64,000 bases of DNA from Alphaproteobacteria bacterium HGW-Alphaproteobacteria-18 (GCA_002841155.1 PHEH01000004.1:124001-188000); one strand, 5' to 3'; positions 8,796 to 18,849 are shown, counted from the first letter of the stretch. Translations and numbers: made by a program. Notes: generated by a model not told the origin, from the letters alone.

Positions 8796-9893
8796 TCAGC
8801 CTGCCCGGCGCGGCGCGGCGGCGGAGGACTCCCGCACCACGATTTCAGGCGTGAAGCTGATCACCTCTTCAGGCTCCTTCCCCGCCGCCTGGTCGAGAAG
8901 CAGCCGGGCGGCCGCCGTGCCCATTTCGCGGATCGGCAGGCGCACGGTGGTCAGCGCCGGCCAGAGACGCCCGGCGATCGGGGTATCATCGAAACCGACG
9001 ATCGACACGTCTTCGGGAATACGCAGGCCCGCCTTGCGCACGGCGACATAGGCGCCGGTGGCCATCTCGTCATTGCCCGCAAACACAGCCGTCGGGCGGC
9101 GCTTGCCATACAGCAGGCGCTCCATCGCCTGAAGGCCTGAATCGAACGTGTAACCCGCCTCGACGGTGAGTTCCGGATCAAGGGTGATGCCCGCCTCGGC
9201 GAGGCCGCGCCGGAAACCATCGCGGCGCTCATGCGCCGACCGGAAAGATTCGGGGCCATGAATGTGGGCAATATCCGTATGCCCCAGCGCGCAGAGATGG
9301 CGGGCCGCCTGCGCGGCGCCCTCGCTGTCATGCGTACGGATCATACGGCCAGGCTCGTCCAGCATGCCCGACGCAATGCGCACATAGTCTACGTCATGGT
9401 CCCGGAACATCTGCGCGAGATCCTCGTCCTCCGAAACGGACGGCGGCAGGATAAGACCGAACGGCTTATGCTGCTGGATGAACTGGCGCAGGCGCCCTGG
9501 ATAATGCGCATCCGTGCGGCTGACCGGGCGCAGAACGAGCTGAAAATCGGTTTCCTCCAGCGCATCCAGGATGCCGCGCTGCATGTTGACGACATATTGC
9601 GGGCTGGGATTGTCATACACCAGACCAATGAGGAAGGAGCGGCGCAGCGCCAACGCGCGCGCCTGCGGGTCGGGCGTGTAGCCAAGCTCGGCAATAATGG
9701 CTTTGACGACTTCGCGCGTGCGTGACTTGACCAGCGGGCTGTCATTGATGACCCGCGATACCGTTTTCTTCGACACCTTCGCGATGCGCGCGATGTCGTT
9801 GATCGTGGCCCGGCCGCGCTGCTTGAATTCAGCAGCCTCCTGCACAGCTGCCGCAATCTCGGCTTCGAGGTCAGGCTTTGATTTGTCGATCAC
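8796..9893 (-). CDS. LacI-family transcriptional regulator of the pectin/uronate locus
   Basis: 365 aa. The helix-turn-helix (INDIARIAKVSKKTVSRVIN, about 31-50) is followed by the hinge and a periplasmic-binding-protein-like sensor domain. The first 28 residues precede the usual LacI start, so the true start may be slightly downstream. LacI proteins bind palindromes with a central CG, and ACCGGT fits the six repeated sites in this window. This gene is the only LacI member here, so it is the best candidate for their ligand-responsive repressor. The inducer is probably a uronate intermediate (inferred). No copy of the operator precedes its own start. Confidence 0.9.
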   Translation of the reverse strand: MIDKSKPDLEAEIAAAVQEAAEFKQRGRATINDIARIAKVSKKTVSRVINDSPLVKSRTREVVKAIIAELGYTPDPQARALALRRSFLIGLVYDNPSPQYVVNMQRGILDALEETDFQLVLRPVSRTDAHYPGRLRQFIQQHKPFGLILPPSVSEDEDLAQMFRDHDVDYVRIASGMLDEPGRMIRTHDSEGAAQAARHLCALGHTDIAHIHGPESFRSAHERRDGFRRGLAEAGITLDPELTVEAGYTFDSGLQAMERLLYGKRRPTAVFAGNDEMATGAYVAVRKAGLRIPEDVSIVGFDDTPIAGRLWPALTTVRLPIREMGTAAARLLLDQAAGKEPEEVISFTPEIVVRESSAAAPRRAG

Positions 9894-9974
9894 CGGAAAC
9901 CCTTGTTTGAAAATGGATTGTCCTCTTTTGCCCGGCGGTGGACATTTTGCAAGCGGCAGGCGCTCTGGCTTCCT

Positions 9975-11369
9975 TTACGTCCCCCGGCTACGGGCGCCCG
10001 AATCCAGCGCCTCCGAAGACTTCGGCAGCATGGTATCGAGATCCCACAGGGCCGGATCGAAGGCCTTGTAGCTCGGCTCAACGGCCGGATAGCCGCCGAC
10101 TTCGGACTGGCTGTCGATGATCTCGCCCCGCCCTTCAGCGGCATTTGCGAATACGCGCACATCATGACTGTCGCGGTCCCAGGGGCGCGCGCCCGCATTG
10201 GCCAGCACAAACCGCTCGACCGCCACGGCAGGCATCACCGGCAACCCCGCCGGCAACGGCATCGCCTCAGGCGCATCGATGAACTTCGCCGGACCCGCCG
10301 TATAGCGGCCCCGCTCCGGCAGCGGGTTACCCCAGCGATCGACGGCAATGTTGTCCCGCGCGTGAAGCTCCAGATCACCATCTCCGCCAATCATCACCAG
10401 CGGCAGCCCCTCGGCGGTGGACTGGCCGGCGCGCATCACATTGCCGATAAGATCCATCTTGCCGGTCTCGAAGGGCACCTTGCCCCATTCCAGCGCCTGC
10501 AGATTATAATGCACCGCGCGCTGGCCAGGATCGTAGATGAAATTGTTGACGATCTGTCCGTGTACGCCGCCCTTGAACAGGGGGCTGCGCTCGTAATTAT
10601 GCGCATACAGATTACCGTAAATCAGGATACCGTTCACATTGTCGTGGATCAGGGAACCTTTGGAGTGTTCGAATTTCGGATGAGTCGCATCCGCAAGCCC
10701 TTCAGCGATTAGATTGTGACTATAGAGAATATTGTGTGACGTGCCAGCGCGCCATTCGTCTGGCGTATCCCCCGTGAAGCGAGGCCCCGAAGCGGAAAGG
10801 TTTTCGTCCACCGCCCAAGTCAGCGAGCAGTGATCTACAATGAGGTTACGGGCGCTGGCCGTGGAGATCGCGTCCTCGGCAAAGCCTGAAGCCCGCGCCT
10901 CGCCATTATCGCCGGGACGGATGCGCAGATGCTGAATGATAACGTCATGCGTCTTCACATCAAAGCCGCCACGGATCAGAGTTATTCCCGGCGAAGGCGC
11001 GGTCTGGCCTGCGATCGTTATGTTCGGATTGGAGATGGTGATCGTCTCCTTTTCCAGATCGATGACCCCGCCGACCTCGAACACGATAATTCGCGGCCCC
11101 TCCATCGCGATGGCTTCACGCAGGCTGCCGGGTCCATCGCCCGCGAGCGTCGTGACGCGGACAAGCTCTCCGCCACGTCCGCCCTTCGTGTACGATGCCC
11201 AGTCTATGGCAGGAAAAAACCATGCCGGCCCGGCCACACCCGTTTGCGCCGGCTGCATGGCTGGCGACGCATTCACTGCCGGAGCAATCGCCAGGCTCGC
11301 GCATCCGCTGAGAACAATCGCCAGAATAGCTGCGCTGCTGCGCACCGAGCTGTGGAACCGAAAACCCAT
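9975..11369 (-). CDS. Pectate lyase-like lipoprotein (PL1-type parallel beta-helix)
   Basis: 464 aa. I chose the start at 11369 because AGGAGG lies 6-11 bp upstream and a clean signal follows. A frame to 11477 would cross the operator. LSGC at residues 20-23 is a good lipobox. The body is a right-handed beta-helix: repeated I-x-N and H-N-x-I turns, VDHCSLTWAVDE and a GGRGGELVRVTTL start that is typical of polysaccharide lyase family 1. It would cleave polygalacturonate by beta-elimination, giving the unsaturated ends that the cytoplasmic pathway expects. Divergent from the hydratase gene, with an operator between. Confidence 0.85.
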   Translation of the reverse strand: MGFRFHSSVRSSAAILAIVLSGCASLAIAPAVNASPAMQPAQTGVAGPAWFFPAIDWASYTKGGRGGELVRVTTLAGDGPGSLREAIAMEGPRIIVFEVGGVIDLEKETITISNPNITIAGQTAPSPGITLIRGGFDVKTHDVIIQHLRIRPGDNGEARASGFAEDAISTASARNLIVDHCSLTWAVDENLSASGPRFTGDTPDEWRAGTSHNILYSHNLIAEGLADATHPKFEHSKGSLIHDNVNGILIYGNLYAHNYERSPLFKGGVHGQIVNNFIYDPGQRAVHYNLQALEWGKVPFETGKMDLIGNVMRAGQSTAEGLPLVMIGGDGDLELHARDNIAVDRWGNPLPERGRYTAGPAKFIDAPEAMPLPAGLPVMPAVAVERFVLANAGARPWDRDSHDVRVFANAAEGRGEIIDSQSEVGGYPAVEPSYKAFDPALWDLDTMLPKSSEALDSGARSRGT

Positions 11370-11471
11370 GACTTCCTCCTGCATGTGGCGCTCTGGAACG
11401 GACGCCTGACCTTGTCTTTGCCTGCCACCCTTTTGAGAAACCAGTTGACAGAATGAACTTTCACGCAAGTA

Positions 11472-11485
11472 TGACACCGGTTACC
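11472..11485. promoter_or_regulatory. LacI-type operator, site 3 (pectate lyase / hydratase divergent region)
   Basis: TGACACCGGTTACC, same 14-mer as sites 1 and 2 in the other orientation. It lies 103 bp from the lyase start and 23 bp from the hydratase start, so it could control both. Confidence 0.7.
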
Positions 11486-11508
11486 TGATCTGTCCAGCAA
11501 AGCCGGTC

Positions 11509-12429
11509 ATGGAAACCAAACAAACAGACCCGCCGGGCGCGAACGCGCTTCAGCAAACAGAACGGGCTTCAGGGATGGCGCAGGGAAATACAACTGAAGT
11601 AAGCAATCTGGCGACCGCAGATGCCCGCGCCGACGCCTTTGTGAGCGCGCGCCTTCTGGCGCAGCCATTGCCAGTATATCCCGGCACGATGCCCGCGACG
11701 CTGGCCGAGGCGTATGCGATTCAAAACCGCGCGATCCAGCTTTGGCCAGACAGGCTGGCCGGCTGGAAAGTGGGCCGGATCAATCCCCCCTGGGACGGCG
11801 TCTTCGGTACTGACAGGCTCGCCGGACCAATTTTCGCCTCCCAGGTGTCGCGGGCCACGGGCGATCCAGTAGACTGTTTCATCTTCCAGGGTGGATTCGG
11901 GGCTGTGGAGAGCGAAATCGTGATTGTTGCGGGGAATGATGCACCGCCAGAGAAACTGCGGTGGAGCCTTCAAGACGCAGCAGACATGGCAGGATCCATG
12001 CACATCGGCGCGGAAATCGCCTCCAGCTGCTTCCCCGGAATCAATGACCACGGGCCGCTCGTGACCATATCGGATTTTGGCAACAATAACGGCCTTATCC
12101 TGGGAGAAGAGATTCCCGGCTGGCGCGCCGCAGCGCCTACTGACTGGCGCCTGCGAACCCTGATCGACGGGCGCGAAGCGGGATACGCCGACGCGACAAC
12201 GATCCCCGGCGGACCAATGGAGTCTTTCCGCCAGCTTCTCGAGATCACGGCAGCCAGAGGCCTGCCCCTCCGAAAGGGAACGCTTGTGTCAACGGGCGCC
12301 GTCACGGGCGTGCACGCCGCGCAGGCCGGACAAACCGCGACTGTAGAGTATGCAGGGCTTCAGACAATCCATCTTAGATTGCTATCCGCCCATCCCTTCA
12401 ATCAGACAGACAACCCACCCTCAAGCTGA
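11509..12429 (+). CDS. FAH-superfamily hydratase/hydrolase (2-keto-4-pentenoate hydratase-like)
   Basis: 306 aa. Residues from about 38 onward match the 2-oxopent-4-enoate hydratase branch of the fumarylacetoacetate hydrolase fold: LAEAYAIQNRAI, LAGWKVGR, VESEIVIV with the metal-ligand Glu pattern, and GAEIASSCF. Known members hydrate or dehydrate 2-keto acids using Mg2+. Placed in a pectin locus, it may act on a 2-keto-3-deoxy sugar acid; this is inference. The start is uncertain: ATG at 11509 or at 11575 (MAQGNTT), neither with a clear ribosome site. Not an aromatic meta-cleavage locus, so the usual substrate is unlikely. Confidence 0.75.
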   Translation: METKQTDPPGANALQQTERASGMAQGNTTEVSNLATADARADAFVSARLLAQPLPVYPGTMPATLAEAYAIQNRAIQLWPDRLAGWKVGRINPPWDGVFGTDRLAGPIFASQVSRATGDPVDCFIFQGGFGAVESEIVIVAGNDAPPEKLRWSLQDAADMAGSMHIGAEIASSCFPGINDHGPLVTISDFGNNNGLILGEEIPGWRAAAPTDWRLRTLIDGREAGYADATTIPGGPMESFRQLLEITAARGLPLRKGTLVSTGAVTGVHAAQAGQTATVEYAGLQTIHLRLLSAHPFNQTDNPPSS

Positions 12430-12494
12430 GCGTTGCTTCTGCATCAGGCGTCAGGAATGTACCAAAATGATGGATTAAGGTCGAATTTTACAAT

Positions 12495-12532
12495 TGCCAC
12501 CGGTAGCATAATGAGTAATGATACCGGTAGCA
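12495..12532. promoter_or_regulatory. Tandem LacI-type operators, sites 4a and 4b (TonB receptor promoter)
   Basis: TGCCACCGGTAGCA at 12495-12508 and TGATACCGGTAGCA at 12519-12532, 24 bp centre to centre. Both keep the ACCGGT core, and TGnnACCGGTnnCA is a perfect palindrome frame. Two sites about two helical turns apart suggest cooperative binding upstream of the receptor. Confidence 0.7.
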
Positions 12533-12602
12533 TTATCGTGATCCTCTTCACAGAAAGAGGGCAGCTAATCGAAACGACGATATCCTGGGGAGGAGACCAG
12601 AC

Positions 12603-15482
12603 ATGCGTTTCAAGGAAAACAGCTTTAATTTCAGGCTTCTAATGGGTGCGGCGGCTATCAGCCTCCTCACGAGCGGCTTGAGCGCAACGGCACAGGAAGA
12701 CGCATCGGCAGACGAAGCGGAAAGCCGTCAGGAAACCGTGATTGTGAAAGGGTTCCGCGGAAGCCTTCAACAATCCCTCGCCGTCAAGCGCAACGAAACC
12801 AGCATTGTTGACGCCATCAGCGCCGAAGACATCGCCGACTTCCCTGACCTGAACCTTGCTGAAGCCCTTCAGCGTATTCCGGGTGTCCAGATTGACCGGG
12901 ACGGTGGAGAAGGCCGCTCGATCAACGTGCGCGGCCTCAGTTCGGATTTCGTCAGGGTCCAGATCAATGGGATGGAGGCCCTGGCTACGAGCGGCGGGCG
13001 CGATGGCCGCGCAAACCGCAATCGCCAGTTTGACTTCAACATTTTTGCCGCCGACCTGTTCAACAGCGTCAAGGTGGCCAAATCGCAGGAGGCATCCGTC
13101 GACGAAGGGTCGCTCGGCGCGACCGTTCAGCTGCGCTCAGCCAAGCCGTTCGATTTTGACGATTTCACCTTCGCCACAGGCGTGCAGGCTTCCTATAACG
13201 ACCTTTCAGAGGAAACTGATCCGCGCTTTACGGCGCTGATTTCCGACCGCTGGATGGATGGCCGCCTCGGGGGGCTGCTCTCGGTTGCCTATTCCAGCCG
13301 CAACACGTTCGAAGAGGGCTCCAGCTCAGCCCGCTTCCGCGTACCTGGAAACGATGGCTGCGTCCCTACGACAACAGACGGCGTTATTACCAGCTATGTC
13401 GGCACAACGCGCTGCTACCAGTCGGTCGGCACCATCACCGATGCCAGTGGCAATACCCTGACGGGCCTGGCCGCCGAAGAGGCCGCATGGAACGCCGCCC
13501 ATCCCCGCATCCCGCGCTATGGCCGCATTGGCTATGACCGTGAACGCCTCGGCCTGACAGGATCAATCCAGTTTGAGCCCTGGAGCGGAACAGAAATAAC
13601 GCTCGACTCTCTCTATGCGAAACTTGAACAGACGCGTACGGAAGAGTTCCTTGAGGTCATTTCGTTTGCCCGTGAAACCGGGGTCCAGGGCTTGCGCTCT
13701 GTGGACCTCATCTCTGGCCGTGTTAATGATAACAACACACTTGTTCAGGGAACTTTCAACGATGTGGACATCCGCACTGAGCAACGGATCGACAAGCTGT
13801 CGACCGAGTTCTTCCAGAACTCCCTGTCTCTGGAGCATGCCTTCTCTGACCGTCTGCGGTTATCGGCAATGGGGGGCGTTTCCCGCGCAATCGGATCCAA
13901 CCCTCAGCAAACAACAATCTCGCTCGAAGCGTATGACATTGACGGATACTCCTACGATTACTCTGACTCAAACCTCCCATCCTTCAATTACGGGTTTGAT
14001 GTAACCAATCCTGCAAACTTTGTTTTCTCTTCCAGCACAGCACTGGGCGATGCCTCGATCATCCGTCTGCGTCCTAACAAGACCATGAACAGTTTCGAGA
14101 CGATTCGCGTCGATCTGGAATATGACCTGACAGACATCTTCACCCTCAGCGGCGGCGTGTCCTTCAAGGAGTTCGGCTTCCGGGTAAATGAATGGCGCAA
14201 GCCGGTTGAAGGCGTTTCAGCAGCCACCCTCGCGCAGCTTGCCGCGAACGGTTACACCCTTGCTGATTACACAACCACCATCACCAATTTCGGGCAGGGC
14301 ATGGATCTGCCGGCGGGCACACCAACCAGCTGGGTTATCCCCGACCTGAACGCGCTGAACGGCATCATCAATTTTGATTGCGACTGCATCAACGAGTATG
14401 GTGACTGGCGCCGCACGGTATTTGCCGGGGAAACCCGCAGCGCGGTTGAAAAGTCGACGGGCGCCTATGTCCAGGTTGACTGGAACACCGAGCTTGCCAG
14501 CCTGCCATTCCGCGGGAACTTCGGTGTACGGTATGTTGAAACGGACCTCACATCGGTCGGCATTCTCAGCAATGCTGAAACGACCGCCAATCACAGCTAC
14601 TCCGATACACTGCCTGCCCTGAACCTCGTCCTCGAACCGATACCGGATGTCCTTGTGCGGTTCGCAGCCGCCAAGACGATGGCCCGGCCGAACCTGACAG
14701 CACTGACACCGGGCGGGTCCATCGATGCCAGCCCGCCAGGCCTGTCGCTTACAGCAGGTAACCCTTATCTCGATCCGATCCGGTCAAACAATTATGACCT
14801 GTCTTTCGAGTGGTATCCGTATCCGGAGGCCCTGTTTTCAGTTGCCTTGTTCCGCAAGGAAATCGAGAGCTTCAACCAGCGCCTCCGCCAGGATATTCCG
14901 TTCTCGGAGACCGGCTTCCCCACATCACTGCTGCAACCGGGCGTATCGCCAAGCGACATCTTCGCGGTAACCACCTTCATCAATACCCAGGGCGGCGATC
15001 TCACGGGCTTTGAAGTCACGGCACAAACGCCGTTCAATTTCAGCTTTATCCCGGAATATCTGCATGGCTTCGGCGGTATCGTGAACTTCACGAAGATCGA
15101 ATCCGAATTCGATTATATCGTGAACCCGACAACGGGGGCCACGGTTACCCAGCCTTTGATCGGTCAGTCACCGGAATCCCTCAGCGCCACGCTTTACTAC
15201 GAGCGCGGACCTTTCGAAGCGCGCATCTCAAGCACCTGGCGTGACGAATATCTGACGACCGTTCCCGCCTCGAGCGGAAACGATGTCGAAGGCAAGGCCG
15301 CGACGCTGAACCTGGACTTCTCGGCATCTTATCGGCTGACAGACAAGATCGACCTGACGTTTGAGGCGATCAATCTTACCGACGTCTATGACGAGCGCTG
15401 GATCAACTCCGAACGCCAGAATAGCCTCAACTATGAGCATACCGGCCGGGAATTCGTTGTAGGCGTCCGGTATCGTTACTAG
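12603..15482 (+). CDS. TonB-dependent outer-membrane receptor, glycan type
   Basis: 959 aa. The start at 12603 follows a strong GGGGAGGAG site. A signal peptide ends near residue 31 (SATAQE). ETVIVKG near 45 is the TonB box. The plug has IVDAISAEDIADFPDLNLAE, ALQRIPGVQIDR and the NVRGLSSDF motif typical of Caulobacter/Xanthomonas carbohydrate receptors. A 22-strand barrel ends in VGVRYRY with a terminal aromatic. It should import oligogalacturonides across the outer membrane using TonB-ExbBD energy. It has two operators upstream and a strong terminator downstream, so it is probably monocistronic. Confidence 0.95.
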   Translation: MRFKENSFNFRLLMGAAAISLLTSGLSATAQEDASADEAESRQETVIVKGFRGSLQQSLAVKRNETSIVDAISAEDIADFPDLNLAEALQRIPGVQIDRDGGEGRSINVRGLSSDFVRVQINGMEALATSGGRDGRANRNRQFDFNIFAADLFNSVKVAKSQEASVDEGSLGATVQLRSAKPFDFDDFTFATGVQASYNDLSEETDPRFTALISDRWMDGRLGGLLSVAYSSRNTFEEGSSSARFRVPGNDGCVPTTTDGVITSYVGTTRCYQSVGTITDASGNTLTGLAAEEAAWNAAHPRIPRYGRIGYDRERLGLTGSIQFEPWSGTEITLDSLYAKLEQTRTEEFLEVISFARETGVQGLRSVDLISGRVNDNNTLVQGTFNDVDIRTEQRIDKLSTEFFQNSLSLEHAFSDRLRLSAMGGVSRAIGSNPQQTTISLEAYDIDGYSYDYSDSNLPSFNYGFDVTNPANFVFSSSTALGDASIIRLRPNKTMNSFETIRVDLEYDLTDIFTLSGGVSFKEFGFRVNEWRKPVEGVSAATLAQLAANGYTLADYTTTITNFGQGMDLPAGTPTSWVIPDLNALNGIINFDCDCINEYGDWRRTVFAGETRSAVEKSTGAYVQVDWNTELASLPFRGNFGVRYVETDLTSVGILSNAETTANHSYSDTLPALNLVLEPIPDVLVRFAAAKTMARPNLTALTPGGSIDASPPGLSLTAGNPYLDPIRSNNYDLSFEWYPYPEALFSVALFRKEIESFNQRLRQDIPFSETGFPTSLLQPGVSPSDIFAVTTFINTQGGDLTGFEVTAQTPFNFSFIPEYLHGFGGIVNFTKIESEFDYIVNPTTGATVTQPLIGQSPESLSATLYYERGPFEARISSTWRDEYLTTVPASSGNDVEGKAATLNLDFSASYRLTDKIDLTFEAINLTDVYDERWINSERQNSLNYEHTGREFVVGVRYRY

Positions 15483-15556
15483 GGCAATGCCAGGGGCGGC
15501 GTGTTGTCAGCTTCCTCCCTTAGCCCGGCACACCGCTACCTGACCTCGCCCAAATG

Positions 15557-15594
15557 CGCCGGCGGCTTCTGTTCCTGAAGCCGCCGGCGTTTTT
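15557..15594 (+). terminator. Rho-independent terminator after the TonB receptor
   Basis: A 13-bp perfect stem (15557-15569 with 15577-15589; CGCCGGCGGCTTC) with a 7-base loop, followed by TTTTT. It lies 75 bp after the receptor stop and 20 bp before the GH43 start, so GH43 probably relies on read-through or its own promoter. Confidence 0.85.
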
Positions 15595-15613
15595 GTTTTC
15601 GGAAGGAGCCCCG

Positions 15614-17281
15614 ATGATCCGCTTTTCACGCCGCCGCGCCCTTATCGGGCTCGGCACCTTGCCGGTGGCTGCCGGATGCATGTCCCGCTCCGCGGCGCCG
15701 CCTTCTGCTGCATCTTCTATCATGGACCAGGCTGGACGCCCTCAGACCGAAGGGCTGCTGTCGGTTTCGGGGAAGGACTGGCGGCACCTCTCCTGGCCCG
15801 GAGGGTTTGAAGGCCAGCGCCGCGCCGATCTTGGCAATGGCACATTCCTGAACCCCGTCTTCTCGGGAGACCGGCCCGACCCGAGCGTTCTGCGGGATGG
15901 GGACACGTACTACATGACATTCTCAACCTTCGACGCCTATCCAGGCCTCACGATCTGGAAGTCGATAGACCTGATCAACTGGTCGCCCGTCACGGCCGCC
16001 CTGAAAACGCCGATCGGGTCTGTCTGGGCCCCGGAACTGTGTAAGCATAAGGACAGGTTCTACCTCTATATTCCGGCGCGATTCCCCGACTATCGTTCCA
16101 ACTATGTGATCTGGGCAGACAGAATCGAAGGGCCGTGGAGCAAGCCAATCGACCTCAACCTGCCCGGCCATATTGACCCTGGCCATGCCGTTGGCGAGGA
16201 CGGCAACCGTTATCTGTTCCTGAGCGGGGGCGACCGCGTTCGCCTGACCCCGGATGGCCTGGCAACACTTGGCGAGGTCGAACATGTCTACGATCCCTGG
16301 CGCTATCCTGAAGACTGGACCGTAGAGGCCTTTGCACCAGAGGGACCAAAGATCACCCGCCGGGGCGGCTATTTCTACATGATAACTGCCGTGGGCGGCA
16401 CAGCTGGCCCACCGACCGGGCACATGGTCATTGCCGCGCGGTCCCGCTCCATAAATGGTCCGTGGGAAGACTGTCCCTACAATCCCATCCTGCGCACAGT
16501 CTCCGCAGAGGAGAAGTGGTGGTCGCGCGGCCATGCGACACTGGTTGAAGGCCCCGGCGGACAATGGTGGATGGCATATCACGGGTATGAAAACGGCTTC
16601 TGGACACTGGGCCGGCAGATGCTGCTTGATCCTGTCTTCTGGAGTGAGGATGGCTGGCCACTCGCCAAAGGCGGCGACCTGTCAATGCCAATACGAATGC
16701 CCGCGCCAAGCCGGAACTCAGTTCATGCCCAGCCACTGTCGGACGACTTCCGCACAAACCGCCTCGGTTCACTTTGGACCTTCTATGATCCATCAACCGA
16801 TGAGAGCGACCGGTTTCGCCTGACGCCAGACGGGCTGAGACTTGCGGCCAAGGGGGCTGGCCCGGCGGATGCCTCACCGCTCTGCTTCATTGCAGGCGAA
16901 CTCGGTTATGAGGTTGAAGCCGACATCGAAATTGACCAGGGAACCGAGGCTGGCCTGTTGCTGTTCTACAGCAAGCGTCTCTATGCAGGGCTTGGCTTCG
17001 ATGCAAATGGGCTCATCATGCATCGCTATGGCCGGCCGCGCCGGGGCCGGGCACCGGATAACCACCCCCACCGGCTATACATCCGTATCCGGAACGACCA
17101 TCATATCGTGACAATCCATACCAGCCGTGACGGGCTGGCCTGGGATAAGTATCCCGTTCAGATGGAAGTTTCAGGTTATCACCACAACACAGACGGAGAC
17201 TTTCTGAGCTTGCGGCCGGCGCTATATGCCTCTGGAAAAGGCAATGCGCTTGTAAGGTCGGTGATGTTTCGGCGGATCTAG
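15614..17281 (+). CDS. Glycoside hydrolase family 43 lipoprotein with C-terminal beta-sandwich
   Basis: 555 aa. I chose the Met at 15614 because GGAAGGAG precedes it; a frame from 15554 would start inside the terminator. An Arg-rich signal ends at Cys22 (VAAGC). The five-blade GH43 propeller has its catalytic base at Asp89 (RPDPS), pKa modulator at Asp188 (HIDPGHA) and acid at Glu243 (APEGPKI). From about residue 380 a concanavalin-like domain follows (DDFRTNRLGSLW, LYIRIRNDHH), as in beta-xylosidases and arabinofuranosidases of this family. It probably trims arabinan or xylan side chains; the linkage is not set by sequence. The last 4 bp overlap the convergent esterase gene. Confidence 0.88.
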   Translation: MIRFSRRRALIGLGTLPVAAGCMSRSAAPPSAASSIMDQAGRPQTEGLLSVSGKDWRHLSWPGGFEGQRRADLGNGTFLNPVFSGDRPDPSVLRDGDTYYMTFSTFDAYPGLTIWKSIDLINWSPVTAALKTPIGSVWAPELCKHKDRFYLYIPARFPDYRSNYVIWADRIEGPWSKPIDLNLPGHIDPGHAVGEDGNRYLFLSGGDRVRLTPDGLATLGEVEHVYDPWRYPEDWTVEAFAPEGPKITRRGGYFYMITAVGGTAGPPTGHMVIAARSRSINGPWEDCPYNPILRTVSAEEKWWSRGHATLVEGPGGQWWMAYHGYENGFWTLGRQMLLDPVFWSEDGWPLAKGGDLSMPIRMPAPSRNSVHAQPLSDDFRTNRLGSLWTFYDPSTDESDRFRLTPDGLRLAAKGAGPADASPLCFIAGELGYEVEADIEIDQGTEAGLLLFYSKRLYAGLGFDANGLIMHRYGRPRRGRAPDNHPHRLYIRIRNDHHIVTIHTSRDGLAWDKYPVQMEVSGYHHNTDGDFLSLRPALYASGKGNALVRSVMFRRI

Positions 17282-18849
17282 CTGCCCCACTGAATGAAGG
17301 GTACTTTCGCGAAAAGAGCCCGCTCATTCCCGCGCGGGTCATGCTCGGCTCGTATTGTCTCGCCGAAGATCATCGTCTCCCGCGCAGGCAGCGTATGCCG
17401 CGGCCAGTCTGGAATGCCCGAATGGTTCGGGTCTCCATACCGTGCATGCGAGATGAACGCGCCGGACAGGGCATCGGCAACACGTTGGGCAAAACGCCTG
17501 TCGCCGGGCATGGCGCCGCTCCGGTCGAGATTCAGGAAAGCATATCCGATATCGGCCATGTGCGGCGCACCCCATTGGCTGCCTTCTGCCGTCCACGGAA
17601 GATCAAACCGGTACACCCAGCTTGGCCCGCGCTCTCTTGCCCGGGCATCAGCCTCCTCGACCTGACCGCGCCAGGACCGCGCTGCCGTCGTCGCCGCAAA
17701 GAATATCTCTGCTGGCGAGCGTTCCGGATAGTAGCCGCGATAAGCGGCAGCCACTTCCTGCGGATCGATATCACAGCGCAGATGCCGGGCGAGCGCAGCA
17801 GGAAGCGCGTCCCAGCTCAGCTCGAACATTTCCGGCTCGCTCCGGCCGATAAGATTGCGCGTTTCGTCCAGTGTATTGCCAAGGATCATTGGAATGGCGG
17901 CGGACTGCGCCGGCGCATCTGGCCAGAAAGGGTGACGCGGCAGAAGCCGGCCATCCATCACTGGCCCGAAATAGATCTGAAAGTCGCTGTTGACGGGGTC
18001 TTGTGAATCCAGAGCGTCCACAAGACGGCCAGGAGGAAGGCTTTGCAGCGCTTCCCCATCGCCAGGCTGCACACCCAGCCGCTGCAGATAGGCCAGCGCG
18101 CGCATCTTTGCGTTCAGCGGGCCTGAAGCCGTCACCTGCTGGCCGCTCATCGTGGCAACGGAATGGAAAAGACCATCGGCCGCCGGCGCCGCCATAAGTG
18201 TGGCGATCTTGGCGCCACCGCCTGACTGGCCAAACAGCATAATCCGCGCAGGGTCCCCGCCAAATGCCGTCACATTCTCCTTCACCCAGCGCAGTGCCAG
18301 CAGGATGTCCCACTGACCGGCATTACCGGCATCAGGAAACATCTCCGGCATCAGCTGACCCAGCGAGAGATAACCGAAAGCGTTCAGGCGGTGGTTGAGG
18401 GTGATGACCACCACATCGCCGCGCGCGGCCAGGCGCGCGCCATCATATAGCTGATCGGAACCTGAGCCTGAATTGTAAGCGCCGCCATGAATATAGATCA
18501 TTACGGGACGCGCTCCGCCCTTGCGCGCTTCAGGTGTCCATACGTTCAGAAAAAGACAGTCCTCGGACTGATTGGGCTCACTGTGGCGCTGCGGCGCAGC
18601 CGCGCCATAGATAACGGCGCGCATGACGTCCTGCCAGGGTGAGGGCCGCTGAGGTTTTTGAAAGCGCGTGCGCGCGGTATCGGCGCCATAGCGAATTCCT
18701 CGAAACACGGCGACACCATGTTCATGCACACCCGAGACCGGGCCGTTGACGGTCAGCGCCACAGGGTCGTCCATGCCGCCAGCGCGCGCGGTCAACGCCA
18801 CCCCCGTGCTCCCGAGCCCCATCAGAACATGGCGGCGGTTCAGCTGCAT
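17278..18849 (-). CDS. Type-B carboxylesterase, exported
   Basis: 523 aa. The N-terminus LNRRHVLMGLGSTG is a Tat-like signal. The type-B signatures are clear: SEDCLFLNVW (95-104), oxyanion HGGAY (121-125) and nucleophile FGQSGGG with Ser209. Glu (near DETRNLIG) and His (GAPHMAD) complete the likely triad. Neighbours and the upstream operator tie it to the pectin locus, where it may release acetyl, methyl or feruloyl groups. It converges with GH43, the stops overlapping by 4 bp. Confidence 0.87.
   Translation of the reverse strand: MQLNRRHVLMGLGSTGVALTARAGGMDDPVALTVNGPVSGVHEHGVAVFRGIRYGADTARTRFQKPQRPSPWQDVMRAVIYGAAAPQRHSEPNQSEDCLFLNVWTPEARKGGARPVMIYIHGGAYNSGSGSDQLYDGARLAARGDVVVITLNHRLNAFGYLSLGQLMPEMFPDAGNAGQWDILLALRWVKENVTAFGGDPARIMLFGQSGGGAKIATLMAAPAADGLFHSVATMSGQQVTASGPLNAKMRALAYLQRLGVQPGDGEALQSLPPGRLVDALDSQDPVNSDFQIYFGPVMDGRLLPRHPFWPDAPAQSAAIPMILGNTLDETRNLIGRSEPEMFELSWDALPAALARHLRCDIDPQEVAAAYRGYYPERSPAEIFFAATTAARSWRGQVEEADARARERGPSWVYRFDLPWTAEGSQWGAPHMADIGYAFLNLDRSGAMPGDRRFAQRVADALSGAFISHARYGDPNHSGIPDWPRHTLPARETMIFGETIRAEHDPRGNERALFAKVPFIQWGS

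Noticed and set aside
12433-12642. A short frame over the receptor promoter
   Set aside because: It spans both operators and the ribosome site of the receptor gene.
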